DNA of 64,000 bases from Candidatus Bathyarchaeota archaeon (GCA_026014665.1 JAOZHX010000012.1:52956-116955); one strand, 5' to 3'; numbered from the stretch's first letter, positions 26,622-35,420 are shown. A program made the numbers and translations. Notes: generated from the sequence alone by a model not told the origin.

Positions 26622-27536
26622 ATGAAAACTGTACAGAAAATTTCGCTCATTCTGAGAATTGTACGCTCGCATATTGTAGCAGGCGGGGTTCTAGCATTCT
26701 CACTCGGGGTCCTCTTGGCGCTCGTTAACGGTGGAACCTTTGATCCGTTAAGGGCGGCTTTGTTCTATACGATAGTGCTTCTGGGCGATATGTCAGCACA
26801 TTACAGCAACGATTACTTCGATGTTAAAGTCGACCAGTACGCAGGGAAGAAGCAGCTTTTTTCAGGAAGCAACGTCCTCGTAAACAACCCAGCGCTTCGT
26901 CCATTAGCCAAGAATCTTTCCATAACCTTCCTGTCGTTTTCGATTGGACTATCAGTGCTTGCTGTCGTCCTAGGTGTTGCCCCAATGGAACTTTTGGCGA
27001 TAGCGTTGGCAGGTAATTTTCTGGGCTGGTTCTATTCTGCGCCTCCCCTGCGCTTGATATCTCGTGGAATCGGAGAAGTCTCCATTGCTTTTGCTGCGGG
27101 TTTTGCTGTCCCAGCGTTAGGCTACCTTTCGGTTGCAGGCAGCTTTGACTGGTGGTTTGCCCTCTTTGTCCTGCCGTTTGTTCTCTACGGGTTCATGCTT
27201 AGCTTATGCCTTGAAGCCCCAGACATCGAAGTTGACCGAGAAGGAGACAAAAGAACCATCAGCGCTAGGGCTGGGGAACGATTCGTCTTTGGTTTAATCC
27301 TAATCGTTGCTTTGGCATCTTTTCTGATTTTTGTTCTTTATGCTGGTTTGAGTTTGGGCTTGGTTGATTTTACAGCGGTAGCAGTCTTTGCGGCAGTGCC
27401 CTTGGCAACTGGAATTCTTGGGTTCATCTGGTGTATAAAGATGAAGAATGTTGGGAGCGTTCCTGGTGTCCTTTCGCTTTTTGTCTTTAACGTTGCCATG
27501 GTTGTTTACCTTGCAACTCTCCTTTTAGCGAAATAG
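26622..27536 (+). CDS. UbiA-family prenyltransferase, MenA-like (second of a divergent pair)
   Basis: 304 residues from the ATG at 26622; an upstream in-frame start at 26586 lies within the promoter region. Motif 1 is 'HYSNDYFDVKVDQYAG' (NDxxDxxxD) and motif 2 is 'LEAPDIEVDREGDKRT' (DxxxDxxxGKRT). Motif 2 with 'KRT' is characteristic of MenA-type naphthoate polyprenyltransferases, so a menaquinone-related role is a reasonable inference. Nine hydrophobic segments are visible. It and its divergent neighbour differ clearly in sequence, so they are not a recent duplication. Confidence 0.85.
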   Translation: MKTVQKISLILRIVRSHIVAGGVLAFSLGVLLALVNGGTFDPLRAALFYTIVLLGDMSAHYSNDYFDVKVDQYAGKKQLFSGSNVLVNNPALRPLAKNLSITFLSFSIGLSVLAVVLGVAPMELLAIALAGNFLGWFYSAPPLRLISRGIGEVSIAFAAGFAVPALGYLSVAGSFDWWFALFVLPFVLYGFMLSLCLEAPDIEVDREGDKRTISARAGERFVFGLILIVALASFLIFVLYAGLSLGLVDFTAVAVFAAVPLATGILGFIWCIKMKNVGSVPGVLSLFVFNVAMVVYLATLLLAK

Positions 27537-27864
27537 AATTAGCATCAGTATTTTTTGCCAAAATTAAAAAAAATAACTTAAATACTGTTAGTAATGCGGG
27601 GTTGAAAAAAGAACGTTATGTTGTTTGATACGCTTTTTTAGCGTTCAATCTGTTGTTCTCCTTTGCTAAATATCCACATCTTTTCCGCGAAAGTGTTCAA
27701 TCTTACCACTGCGCTTTTCACAAGAGTGACTGCGAAAAAAGAGGACAAAAGCACATGTAGGCGTTGAATACTCCGGTGAGCGCTCAACAAGAACCGTGAT
27801 AAGCCCCAAACCAGAAGACGATTGCTCGACATGCACTCACAATAGAGAGGCAAAAAAGCAAAGG
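27537..27864. other. Intergenic stretch with TATA-like element and small hairpin
   Basis: No gene is supported. ACTTAAATAC at 27576-27585 looks like a plus-strand TATA box. A perfect hairpin ACGCT-TTTTT-AGCGT lies at about 27630-27644. A short open frame follows it but has no convincing start. The tRNA-Pro gene lies at the right end on the other strand. A small RNA starting near 27606 is possible but cannot be delimited. Confidence 0.3.
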
Positions 27865-27942
27865 TGGTGGGGCTGCCCGGATTTGAACCGGGGTCTATAG
27901 CGCCCGAGGCTACAAGCCTAGACCAAACTAGCCGACAGCCCC
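27865..27942 (-). tRNA. tRNA-Pro(CGG)
   Basis: On the minus strand a full cloverleaf can be drawn. Acceptor GGGGCTG pairs with CAGCCCC, followed by discriminator A and an encoded CCA. The D arm is GGCT/GGCT (two wobble pairs) with loop AGTTTGGTCTA. The anticodon stem GTAGC/GCTAT encloses the loop CTCGGGC, giving anticodon CGG (proline). The T arm is CCCGG-TTCAAAT-CCGGG. No intron is visible. Confidence 0.93.
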
Positions 27943-28022
27943 ATAAGTTGTGTGGCATAGCTGTTTGGGTTTGTAGAATAATGTTTCTTTTAGGCTTTAA
28001 ACTTTAACTATTCAAGGTCTTT

Positions 28023-28619
28023 TTATGTAGAAGTTGATTGTACAATTGAGGTAGGGTTTGCTGTTGTTTTTTTAGATGTTAACCGCGGGTGATATAGACG
28101 GGCAATTACACAAAGTATCGCTGCGGCTAGGGCTAGCCAAAACGGCAGCATGAATTCGGCAGTCATTGATGTGCTTACTTCAACGCCTGAGCCGAATGCC
28201 AATTGTTGGGGAAAGTTGAATGTCGTTGAGCCCATCACTGGAAAGTTGACGCCTAAGAAAGATGCAACTGCGTTCATAATTAATAAAACGGCAATGAAAG
28301 AAATTAAGACGTATATGGGTTTTTTGTATGAGAAAGACAAAAGATGTTTTGAGTAGGATTTGGTAGGTAAAAGGGAGTAAATCAACATTAATGCTCCAGC
28401 GACTATGAACAATAGAATTGTGGATATGTTTATAGCAAAGATTATGGGTATCAAAAACTGTTCGCCCAGTAAATCGAAGGTCGTGGCAATTGGCGAAGCG
28501 TTAATTCTCATTAACCCAGCGCCTACGGTCAACTGCCACCACGGCAGGAAAAACGATGCAGCAAGCATGACTAACATGATTATTCCTGCGGCTAGGCCAA
28601 ACCAGTTAATTTCTCTCAT
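28023..28619 (-). CDS. Four-helix membrane protein, unknown
   Basis: 198 residues with hydrophobic segments at about 5-28, 58-85, 103-123 and 155-178. Ser/Thr-rich loops and a hydrophilic Lys/Thr/Ser tail follow. The ATG shares its first base with the stop of the upstream gene on the same strand (position 28619), so the two are coupled. The first extracytoplasmic loop ('FFLPWWQLTVG...') and the second ('STTFNFPQQLAFGSGVEV') recall a class of archaeal membrane proteins with a WxxL loop, but I cannot name a family. It probably acts together with the anchored protein before it. Confidence 0.65.
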   Translation of the reverse strand: MREINWFGLAAGIIMLVMLAASFFLPWWQLTVGAGLMRINASPIATTFDLLGEQFLIPIIFAINISTILLFIVAGALMLIYSLLPTKSYSKHLLSFSYKKPIYVLISFIAVLLIMNAVASFLGVNFPVMGSTTFNFPQQLAFGSGVEVSTSMTAEFMLPFWLALAAAILCVIARLYHPRLTSKKTTANPTSIVQSTST

Positions 28620-29170
28620 TACGCCAGACCTCCAATCGGCAGCGTGATTGGTGCTTCACTGGGTAACTTGTCGAGGTGGACATGTACCCCTGAGATTTGA
28701 ATGTCTATGTTTTGAAGTGTTGCTTCAACTGTGTTTAACTCTGAATAGCTATTTTTTAGGTAGGTAATCGCTTCATCAGTTAAAGCCCCTGAAACAGCGA
28801 CTATTGCACTTTGACCTGGCAAAATGTTTAGCGGATGATCTAGGGTAATGTTGGATAAGAGCATGTTTCGGTCTTGGAGAAAAACCTGAGCTGAAACCGC
28901 TTCAACAGTTATGTTTTCCAGCAAGGGATTGGTAAAGTTAAATGCTAATATGTATGACTTATTTTGAGGGAAGAATTCTGGTTGACGAACAAGGTTTGGT
29001 TCGATTTCTTGGAATTTTTCGGTTATTCTTTCGAAGTCCATTTGAGAATTATTTTGTGTGGGAAGGACTATCCCGATTAAATTGTCACGGTTAAGATAAA
29101 CCATTACCATTAATGGAACAACTAAAATTGCGATGGAGAGGATGGTTAGGGCTAGTTTGACTTTATCCAT
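28619..29170 (-). CDS. Membrane-anchored extracytoplasmic protein, LEA14-like
   Basis: 183 residues. One N-terminal helix (about 5-25) is followed by a charged linker and an extracytoplasmic beta domain. The pattern 'SYILAFNFTNPLLENITVEAVSAQVFL...' then 'LNILPGQSAIVAVSGALT' resembles the LEA14/WHy fold (a non-polar contact strand with 'N-P' then a loop, then 'i.PG.s..v.v.g.l'). Three sequons are visible (NNS, NFT, NIT). It precedes the four-helix membrane protein with a 1-base overlap, suggesting a two-component membrane unit. Confidence 0.65.
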   Translation of the reverse strand: MDKVKLALTILSIAILVVPLMVMVYLNRDNLIGIVLPTQNNSQMDFERITEKFQEIEPNLVRQPEFFPQNKSYILAFNFTNPLLENITVEAVSAQVFLQDRNMLLSNITLDHPLNILPGQSAIVAVSGALTDEAITYLKNSYSELNTVEATLQNIDIQISGVHVHLDKLPSEAPITLPIGGLA

Positions 29171-29243
29171 ACCAATCTGTTTAGCTAAATTGGGGAGGGC
29201 TTGTTTTTAAAATTTGCGTTTTAATTTAAGTTGACAATGCTTG

Positions 29244-29957
29244 TTAGCAGGGTTGTTTTTTGTATGGTGCACTTAAGACCTCTTTAACCCTGTTAGTTAT
29301 CACTGGACCTAACCCATGAACGGCTTTCTCCCAATCATCCACGTTAATTAACGCGTTGAGCGGCGTTTGGTAAGAATCCAAAATAGCGGTAGCTTTCTCT
29401 CGACCGATGCTTGGCAAACTCGCAATAAAGTATACTTGTGCATCAGAAAGGGTGTCGCATTTTTTAAAGGCATGCACCATTACGCTTCGTTTCTCCACAA
29501 CCTGCTCTTGCCTTGCAGCAGTGTAGAGGAAGTCAACAGTTTCTTTTTGGCTTGCGGTATTAACTATGGCGATGCCGTTTTTGGCGAGGTTGAACATGGC
29601 GCCCCATATGGAGGCTGGTTGAATGTTGCTGAATTTGTAGATAATCGGTAGATACCCTTCCAGTACGATGAGGGATTTTGGATAAACATCTTTTAGCCTG
29701 AAAAGTTGCTCAAACAGGTACCGCCTTGTAAGTGTGTAGACGAAGTCGTTGACGGTTTTGCGTTCCACGGCACATTGGTCTGAGAGGATGTAGTCGCCTT
29801 TCTCGAGCAACTCAGTCTTTGTGGTGGCGCCTTTCTCGTTTAATCCTTTAATGATTTTTTGGGCACTGCTGGCTTCCCGACTGTCAACAATAATTGTTGG
29901 CTCTTCGCTTGGTGTTTTTTCTTTTATAAAGGGAGTCAGTGTTTCCATATCAGTCAC
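29244..29957 (-). CDS. XPF/ERCC4-type structure-specific nuclease
   Basis: 237 residues from a GTG start. The ERCC4 nuclease domain (about 20-155) has 'IIVDSREASS', 'GDYILSDQCAVERKTVNDFVYTL' with the catalytic ERKxxxD, and 'LIVLEGYL'. A tandem helix-hairpin-helix domain occupies about 175-235 ('FIASLPSIGREKATAILDSY', 'VHGLGPVITNRVKEVL'). This is the short crenarchaeal form without helicase, which cuts flaps, forks and 3' overhangs as a dimer. I do not see a PIP box at the C-terminus, unlike PCNA-dependent relatives. Confidence 0.9.
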   Translation of the reverse strand: MTDMETLTPFIKEKTPSEEPTIIVDSREASSAQKIIKGLNEKGATTKTELLEKGDYILSDQCAVERKTVNDFVYTLTRRYLFEQLFRLKDVYPKSLIVLEGYLPIIYKFSNIQPASIWGAMFNLAKNGIAIVNTASQKETVDFLYTAARQEQVVEKRSVMVHAFKKCDTLSDAQVYFIASLPSIGREKATAILDSYQTPLNALINVDDWEKAVHGLGPVITNRVKEVLSAPYKKQPC

Positions 29958-30048
29958 GCATGTTCACCTGTGGATTTCGCTATTGTAAAGGCACTTAATG
30001 ACATTTTCTATTCAAGACACAAAATACGATACACCGTTAACTTTTTGA

Positions 30049-30222
30049 CTAGTATACTGGAGGGTTCTGTTTTAAGATGGATGCAACGGTTGCCGCCGTT
30101 CTGCGCTTGCACCTAATAACCACTCCGACTGCAAGAAGAGCAATCAATATGGCTACGACTATGACGATGGCTATCCAAGACGTCGCCGCTGGAGTAAATA
30201 CCTGCATGAAGGGAATCTGCAC
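30049..30222 (-). CDS. Tail-anchored 57-residue membrane peptide (tentative)
   Basis: An open frame reading 'VQIPFMQVFTPAATSW', one strongly hydrophobic helix ('IAIVIVVAILIALLAVGVVI') and a basic tail 'RCKRRTAATVASIL'. The start is uncertain: GTG at 30222 or ATG at 30207. A TATA-like CTTAAATATTTC (complement of about 30302-30313) lies upstream. It could also be the C-terminal remnant of a longer surface protein, since such helices followed by basic residues often end archaeal S-layer-type proteins. Confidence 0.4.
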   Translation of the reverse strand: MQIPFMQVFTPAATSWIAIVIVVAILIALLAVGVVIRCKRRTAATVASILKQNPPVY

Positions 30223-30354
30223 CAAAAAGGCATGTTCACTTTGGCGAACTTTTGGTGAATTGAACCTCGCGCTTTTACTACAAGTGAGTTAGCGTTTGAT
30301 TGAAATATTTAAGAATCAACCGTACCTCATAAGGCTAAGGGCACCATATGCCAT

Positions 30355-30510
30355 TTACTCGTACCTAACTAGAAAAAGCGGTTTTTTCGCCTCACGGCGT
30401 CGGGTTTCCAGGGGTACATCCCTCAAAGATACAACGCGGTCATCAACCTTGCCGCCACTTATGGTTTCTGCAAACCTATCTTTTCTTCCGCGATAGTTCA
30501 ATAGCCACAC
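30355..30510 (-). CDS. 51-residue basic protein, apparently leaderless, unknown
   Basis: The frame begins GTG at 30510 ('MWLLNYRGRKDRF') and ends 'LFLVRYE'. It is rich in Arg, Lys and Asp. A TATA-like ATATATTCC (complement of 30534-30542) is 28 bases upstream of the GTG, so the start codon would coincide with the transcript start. A T6 run at about 30598-30603 behind EF-1 alpha suggests a terminator, so this gene would have its own transcript. An in-frame extension to 30600 begins inside that terminator. Within the sequence are two hairpins (30388-30399 with a GTGA loop; 30463-30476), so a structured RNA is the alternative. Confidence 0.45.
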   Translation of the reverse strand: MWLLNYRGRKDRFAETISGGKVDDRVVSLRDVPLETRRREAKKPLFLVRYE

Positions 30511-30620
30511 CTTATGGAGCCACTTGTAACCATGGAATATATGGAGTTGTGACTGTAGCGTTACTACAACAAAACCAGAATTAAGTACAAAATTTTTCAA
30601 AAAATGGTGAGAAGGGGTGT

Positions 30621-31925
30621 TTATGGTCCCTTTTTGGTGACTTCTTTGACGGCGCCTGCTGCAACAGTGGTGCCCATATCTCGGATTGCGAACCTGCCGA
30701 GTTCGGGGAAGTCAGTGAAGGTCTCGATTGCAATGGGGTGGAGCGGTTCCATGCGTACCCAAGCGGCGTCTCCTGTTTTGAGGAAGCCAGGGTGTTCTTC
30801 GGTGACTTGGCCTGTGCGTGGGTCGATTTTCTTGATGAGTTCGGTGAAGCGGCATGCGATTTGGCCAGTGTGGTAGTGCAGTACAGGGGTGTAGCCTGCT
30901 GCGATGGCGGTTGGGTGGTAGATGACGATTATTTGTCCGATGAATTCTTTTGCGACTGTCGGTGGGTTGTCAGCTGGTCCTGCAACGTCTCCGCGGTGAA
31001 TGTCAGTCTTTGCGATGCCTCGAACGTTCATGCCGATGTTGTCGCCTGGTTCTGCGATTGGGATGCTGGTGTGGTGCATTTCGATGGATTTGACTTCAGC
31101 TGTCTTGTTTGATGGCATGAAAACTAAGGTTTGACCTGGTTTGAGTGTACCTGTTTCGACTCTGCCTACTGGAACGGTGCCGATGCCGGTGATGCTGTAG
31201 ACATCTTGGATGGGGATGCGGAGTGGCTTGTTGGTTGGTTTTGGCGGGATTTCGAGTAAGTCGAAGGCTTCCATCAAGTATGGACCGGTATACCAAGGCA
31301 TCTTGTCGCTTTTGTTCACCAAGTTGTCGCCTGTCCACCCTGAAACTGGAACGAAGCTGATTTTTTCAACCTTGAAGCCGACCATGCGGAGCATTCTTGA
31401 TACTTCGTTCTTTATTTCTTCGTATCGGTCTTTGCTCCAGTTAACGGAGATGTCGTCCATCTTGTTAACTGCAACGATTAATTGGCGAATGCCTAAAGTG
31501 AAGGCTAAGAATGCGTGTTCTCTTGTTTGTCCGCCTGCGCCAATGCCTGCTTCGAACTCGCCTTTTTTGGCTGAAACGAAAAGCACGGCGGCGTCGGCTT
31601 GGCTTGCGCCTGTAATCATGTTTTTGACGAAGTCCCTGTGTCCTGGTGCATCGATGACTGTCATGTTGAATTTTTTAGTTTGGAATTGTAGGAACCGTAG
31701 GTCGATTGTGACTCCTCGTTCTCGTTCTTCTTTTAGGTTGTCGAGAACCCAAGCGTATTTGAAGGTGCCTTTGCCCATTTTTGCTGCTTCTTCTTCGAAT
31801 GCCTTTATGGTTCTTTCGTCGATGGCGCCTGCTTTGTAGAGTAAGTGGCCTGTGGTTGTGGATTTTCCGTGGTCAACGTGCCCCATGATGATGATGTTTA
31901 AGTGGGGTTTTTCGCTTTTGCTCAT
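30621..31925 (-). CDS. tuf: Translation elongation factor EF-1 alpha
   Basis: 434 residues, the usual archaeal length. GTPase motifs are 'GHVDHGKST' (G1), 'GVTIDLRF' (G2), 'DAPGHRDF' (G3), 'NKMD' (G4) and 'VPVSGWTGDN' (G5 region), followed by the two beta-barrel domains ('GTVPVGRVETGTLKPGQTLVF', 'HYHTGQIACRF'). It delivers aminoacyl-tRNA to the ribosome. AGAGGA lies before the ATG. In many archaea rps10 (uS10) follows directly; here no S10 gene is found. Confidence 0.98.
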   Translation of the reverse strand: MSKSEKPHLNIIIMGHVDHGKSTTTGHLLYKAGAIDERTIKAFEEEAAKMGKGTFKYAWVLDNLKEERERGVTIDLRFLQFQTKKFNMTVIDAPGHRDFVKNMITGASQADAAVLFVSAKKGEFEAGIGAGGQTREHAFLAFTLGIRQLIVAVNKMDDISVNWSKDRYEEIKNEVSRMLRMVGFKVEKISFVPVSGWTGDNLVNKSDKMPWYTGPYLMEAFDLLEIPPKPTNKPLRIPIQDVYSITGIGTVPVGRVETGTLKPGQTLVFMPSNKTAEVKSIEMHHTSIPIAEPGDNIGMNVRGIAKTDIHRGDVAGPADNPPTVAKEFIGQIIVIYHPTAIAAGYTPVLHYHTGQIACRFTELIKKIDPRTGQVTEEHPGFLKTGDAAWVRMEPLHPIAIETFTDFPELGRFAIRDMGTTVAAGAVKEVTKKGP

Positions 31926-32109
31926 TTTTATTCCTCTATTAATTTATCCTAATTTTTGTGAATTCGTTAACACATCAGTCCTTCCGATTATTTTAATATT
32001 GCGTTGATGCTTTCGCTTGAAATATGCGGAAGGGATCAAGGACTCCGCTAAAAATAGCGCTATAGATGGGGTAATATAACCGGTTTAACTTAATTGGTGA
32101 TGGCTACTC

Positions 32110-32769
32110 ATGAAGGAAACCCAGGCCAGCATTAGAGGTATATCTGTAGTTACGACTACTTGGAATGAGAAAGAAAACATAAAAGAACTCATTCGATGCG
32201 TCCGTGCAACGCTCAATGGTGTGCCGCATGAAATAATTGTAGTCGATGATAGCTCTACGGATGGAACCCTTGAGTTAGCAAAGCAGCTAGCTGATGTAGC
32301 GGTGGGGAAAAAGCGGGAAGGACAAACCAAAGGTTTATTGCTCGGAGCGAAGCTTGCAAAGTTTCCAGTCATAGTCACGATTGATTCTGACTTGGAGAAT
32401 ACCCCGGAATTCATACCTTTCCTCGTTGAGAAATTAGCGGTTTTTGATATAGTTGTGGCTTCGCGAACATTTTTGCCAAGGTTTTCAGAGCGGTGGGCGG
32501 CTAGAACGTTGGGTAGGCTGGTTGGAGTTAGCGATTTTTATTCTAATTTTAGAGCTTACAAAAGAGACGCAGTTGTAAACATTGATTTGAAGGGCGGCGA
32601 GACGTTTGGTGGAGAACTTTTGGTGCGGGCGAGGAAGGCTGGTTTTAGTATTGGCGAGGTGTCTTATGTTGCTCCGCCGAGGCGTTTCCAGCCGCGTATT
32701 GGGGGTTTGTTTTGGGCTAATTTTAGGATAATTTTTGCTTCGCTTAAGTGCCTGTTTTATTTATTATAG
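32110..32769 (+). CDS. GT2-family glycosyltransferase, dolichyl-phosphate hexose synthase-like
   Basis: 219 residues. The GT-A fold is read in 'ISVVTTTWNEKENIKELI', 'EIIVVDDSSTDGT' (nucleotide-sugar binding), 'VIVTIDSDLENTPEF' (the DxD-like metal motif is 'DSD') and 'GGETFGGELLVRARKAGFSIGEV'. There is no long C-terminal membrane domain, so it resembles the soluble DPM1 type that loads a sugar on a polyprenyl phosphate. The ATG follows GGTGATGG. It is followed by a glycosidase gene and an AglD-like flippase on the opposite strand. Confidence 0.85.
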   Translation: MKETQASIRGISVVTTTWNEKENIKELIRCVRATLNGVPHEIIVVDDSSTDGTLELAKQLADVAVGKKREGQTKGLLLGAKLAKFPVIVTIDSDLENTPEFIPFLVEKLAVFDIVVASRTFLPRFSERWAARTLGRLVGVSDFYSNFRAYKRDAVVNIDLKGGETFGGELLVRARKAGFSIGEVSYVAPPRRFQPRIGGLFWANFRIIFASLKCLFYLL

Positions 32770-32906
32770 CCTGCCGAGGGCTAAATTACCTGGTTTGTTA
32801 AACGCTGGCTAAAGACGTCTGTTTTTTTAATTTTCTCGATATTTTGGGCGCTGTTTATGGTTAAGATTCTTAAGGTTGAATCTTAAATGGCTTAAGATGA
32901 GAGAGT

Positions 32907-35420
32907 ATGTTATCTGAGGTTTCCTTGGAGGGCTATTGGAGGTTTAGAGGTTACAGAGAATGTAATGGCGAGGATATGGGAGCATACGCCAGCGAAACGA
33001 ACGTGGATGATTGGTTGTTGGCAGAGGCGCCGTTGACTGCGCACACAAACTTACTGGCTAACAAGGTTATTCCTGATCCGTTTAGGGGTGTCAATGAACA
33101 GGAAGTGCGGTGGGTTGCGGAGAGTGAGTGGTGGTACCGCAAAGAAGTCTTTCTTTCCGCTGATTTGGTTTGCAAAGATGCTATAGAGCTCGTTTTCGAA
33201 AGTTTAGACACGGTTGCCACCATATGGGTTAACGATGTAAAGGTTGGCGAAGCAAACAACATGTTTACGCCCTGGCGCTTTAACATAAAAAACGTTGCAA
33301 AAGTAGGTAAGAATTTGGTCGTCATCAGGTTTAAGCCGATTGCAAAAGTTGCGGGTGAACTTGAGCGGCAACATAAGCACAAGTATGTTTGCCTTAGCGC
33401 AGACAACTATTCTGCACGACCCTACGTCCGCAAAGCCCAGTATTCTTTTGGTTGGGATTGGGGGCCGACTCTGCCCACTGCTGGGATTTGGCGGGAGGCA
33501 AAAATTGTCGCTTACAATACTGCAAGACTGGGGTATGTTGCAGCGTTACCCATCGAGGTTTCCAAGGATAAAGCCAAGGTGAAATTAACCGCGGTTGTTC
33601 AAGCCTGCAGGAAGGCAGGTTTGAATGTGAAATTTTCGCTGGTTGGTTTTGGGCAAAGGTTTGAGCAAGATGTAGGCGTTGAGGTTTCTGAGGGCAGGAA
33701 CTTTGTCGAATGCATCATAAACGTTAATGAGCCGAAGCTGTGGTGGCCTAAAGGTTATGGTGAGCCCTCACTCTACGATGCAACCGTCAAGCTTTATTCT
33801 GACTCCGAGCTCTTAGACGAGGTTTCGGCGAAAGCTGGAATCCGCAGCGTAGAACTCATTCAGGAACCAGACGAAGAAGGCAAAACATTCATTTTCAGGA
33901 TAAACGGGTTAAACGTGTTCTGTAAGGGTGCTAACTGGATTCCAGCGGACTCTTTTTTGCCCAAAGTCAATTTTGAGCAATATAACAATCTATTGAGCTA
34001 TGCTTCTGAAGCGAATTTTAATATGTTGCGGGTTTGGGGTGGAGGCGTCTATGAAGCGGATGTTTTTTACAATCTATGTGATGCTTTGGGAATTATGGTT
34101 TGGCAAGATTTTATGTATGTTTGCGCGGGGTATCCGGAGGAAGAGTGGTTTTTGCGGGAAGCGGAGCGGGAAGCCATGGAAGCAGTTTTGCGGTTGCGGA
34201 GACATCCCTCGATTGTGGTTTGGTGCGGCAACAACGAAAACCAATGGTTACATAATGTACTTTGGCGTCAACGCGATAAAGTTGAACGTTTATATGGCTC
34301 ACAAATCTATGAATCCTTACTTTTGAAAGTAATTCAAACCCTAGACCCCACGAGGCCTTATCGACCTAGTTCGCCGTTTGGCGGTGCAGATGCAAGCGGC
34401 AGACATGAAGGAGATAGGCATAACTGGGAGGTCTGGAGCCAAGGCATCGATTACCCTGCTTATCTTGAGGATAATGGTCGGTTCATTTCTGAGTTTGGGT
34501 GGCAAGCAGCGCCTAGCATGGAATTGTTAACTGCCTACTTGGAGGATCAGGATTTGAACCCGAATTCGCCTGCGTTTCGCGCGCATGAAAAGCAAACTGG
34601 AGGTCTCGAATTGCTAAAAAATCTTTTGAGCCTGCATTATCCTGTTCCAGAGGATTTAAAGCGCTTTGTCTTGTACAGTCAACTCAATCAGGGGGAAGCG
34701 CTCAAGACAGCCGTGACGCATTGGCGCAGCCGAATGTTCAAGACCAGCGGATGCTTAATTTGGCAACTCAACGATTGCTGGCCCGTAGTAAGCTGGAGCC
34801 TTATCGATTACGGCTTGAATCCTAAGGCAGGGTACTTTTTTGTTAAGCGGTCGTTTCAACCGGTCATTGCACCCTTGATTGTTAAAGACGGCAAGGTGCA
34901 GGTTTATGTAGTTAACGAGACGGCTGAGGCTTTGGATGCCACACTAAAACTCCAAGTTTTAACTTTCAAGGGCAAGGTACTATACAACCAAGAAACCTAC
35001 ATTGCAACTCCTCCGTATACCGCCAGATTAGTGCTCGAAAAGGTCTTAGACTGGTTGGAGCTTAAGGAGAATTGCTTAATTGCCGCAACGCTTGAAAAAG
35101 ACGGCAAAGAACTATTCGAAGATATAAGAACAGTTGTTGAGCCTAAAAATCTAAAACTGCCTGCACCTCAAATCTCGGTTAAAACTTCTATGGTTTCAGA
35201 GACCAGATTTGAAGTGGTTGTTGAAACGGAGGTTTACGCCAAGGCTGTAAAGCTACAACTTAACGGTGTTAGGGGAGCGTTTAACGATAACTTTTTTGAT
35301 TTGCTACCGAGAAGACCGAAAAAAATTGAGTGCACCTTATCGAAGAGGCTAACGCACGAGGAGTTTAAAGAAGCTCTTTTTGTAGAAACTTACCCTTACG
35401 ATGAAAAAACGCCGTCTTAA
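32907..35420 (+). CDS. GH2-family beta-mannosidase
   Basis: 837 residues without signal peptide, so cytoplasmic. An N-terminal jelly-roll (about 1-190: 'WYRKEVFLSADL', 'FSFGWDWGP') is followed by an immunoglobulin-like domain and the TIM barrel. The acid/base is E444 in 'CGNNENQ' and the nucleophile is E529 in 'ISEFGWQAAPS'. 'NMLRVWGGGVYE' and 'WQDFMYVCAGYP' are typical of beta-mannosidases within GH2, making beta-mannosidase the favoured call over beta-galactosidase or glucuronidase. It could degrade imported manno-oligosaccharides or trim glycans. Confidence 0.9.
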   Translation: MLSEVSLEGYWRFRGYRECNGEDMGAYASETNVDDWLLAEAPLTAHTNLLANKVIPDPFRGVNEQEVRWVAESEWWYRKEVFLSADLVCKDAIELVFESLDTVATIWVNDVKVGEANNMFTPWRFNIKNVAKVGKNLVVIRFKPIAKVAGELERQHKHKYVCLSADNYSARPYVRKAQYSFGWDWGPTLPTAGIWREAKIVAYNTARLGYVAALPIEVSKDKAKVKLTAVVQACRKAGLNVKFSLVGFGQRFEQDVGVEVSEGRNFVECIINVNEPKLWWPKGYGEPSLYDATVKLYSDSELLDEVSAKAGIRSVELIQEPDEEGKTFIFRINGLNVFCKGANWIPADSFLPKVNFEQYNNLLSYASEANFNMLRVWGGGVYEADVFYNLCDALGIMVWQDFMYVCAGYPEEEWFLREAEREAMEAVLRLRRHPSIVVWCGNNENQWLHNVLWRQRDKVERLYGSQIYESLLLKVIQTLDPTRPYRPSSPFGGADASGRHEGDRHNWEVWSQGIDYPAYLEDNGRFISEFGWQAAPSMELLTAYLEDQDLNPNSPAFRAHEKQTGGLELLKNLLSLHYPVPEDLKRFVLYSQLNQGEALKTAVTHWRSRMFKTSGCLIWQLNDCWPVVSWSLIDYGLNPKAGYFFVKRSFQPVIAPLIVKDGKVQVYVVNETAEALDATLKLQVLTFKGKVLYNQETYIATPPYTARLVLEKVLDWLELKENCLIAATLEKDGKELFEDIRTVVEPKNLKLPAPQISVKTSMVSETRFEVVVETEVYAKAVKLQLNGVRGAFNDNFFDLLPRRPKKIECTLSKRLTHEEFKEALFVETYPYDEKTPS

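Noticed and set aside
27638..27958. 106-codon minus-strand frame over tRNA-Pro
   Set aside because: It runs straight through the tRNA gene and has no ribosome-binding site.
30048..30621. rps10 (uS10) behind EF-1 alpha
   Set aside because: Expected from archaeal gene order, but no frame downstream of EF-1 alpha resembles uS10.
31210..31839. 209-codon plus-strand frame opposite EF-1 alpha
   Set aside because: EF-1 alpha is certain on the other strand; the shadow arises from its biased codon use.
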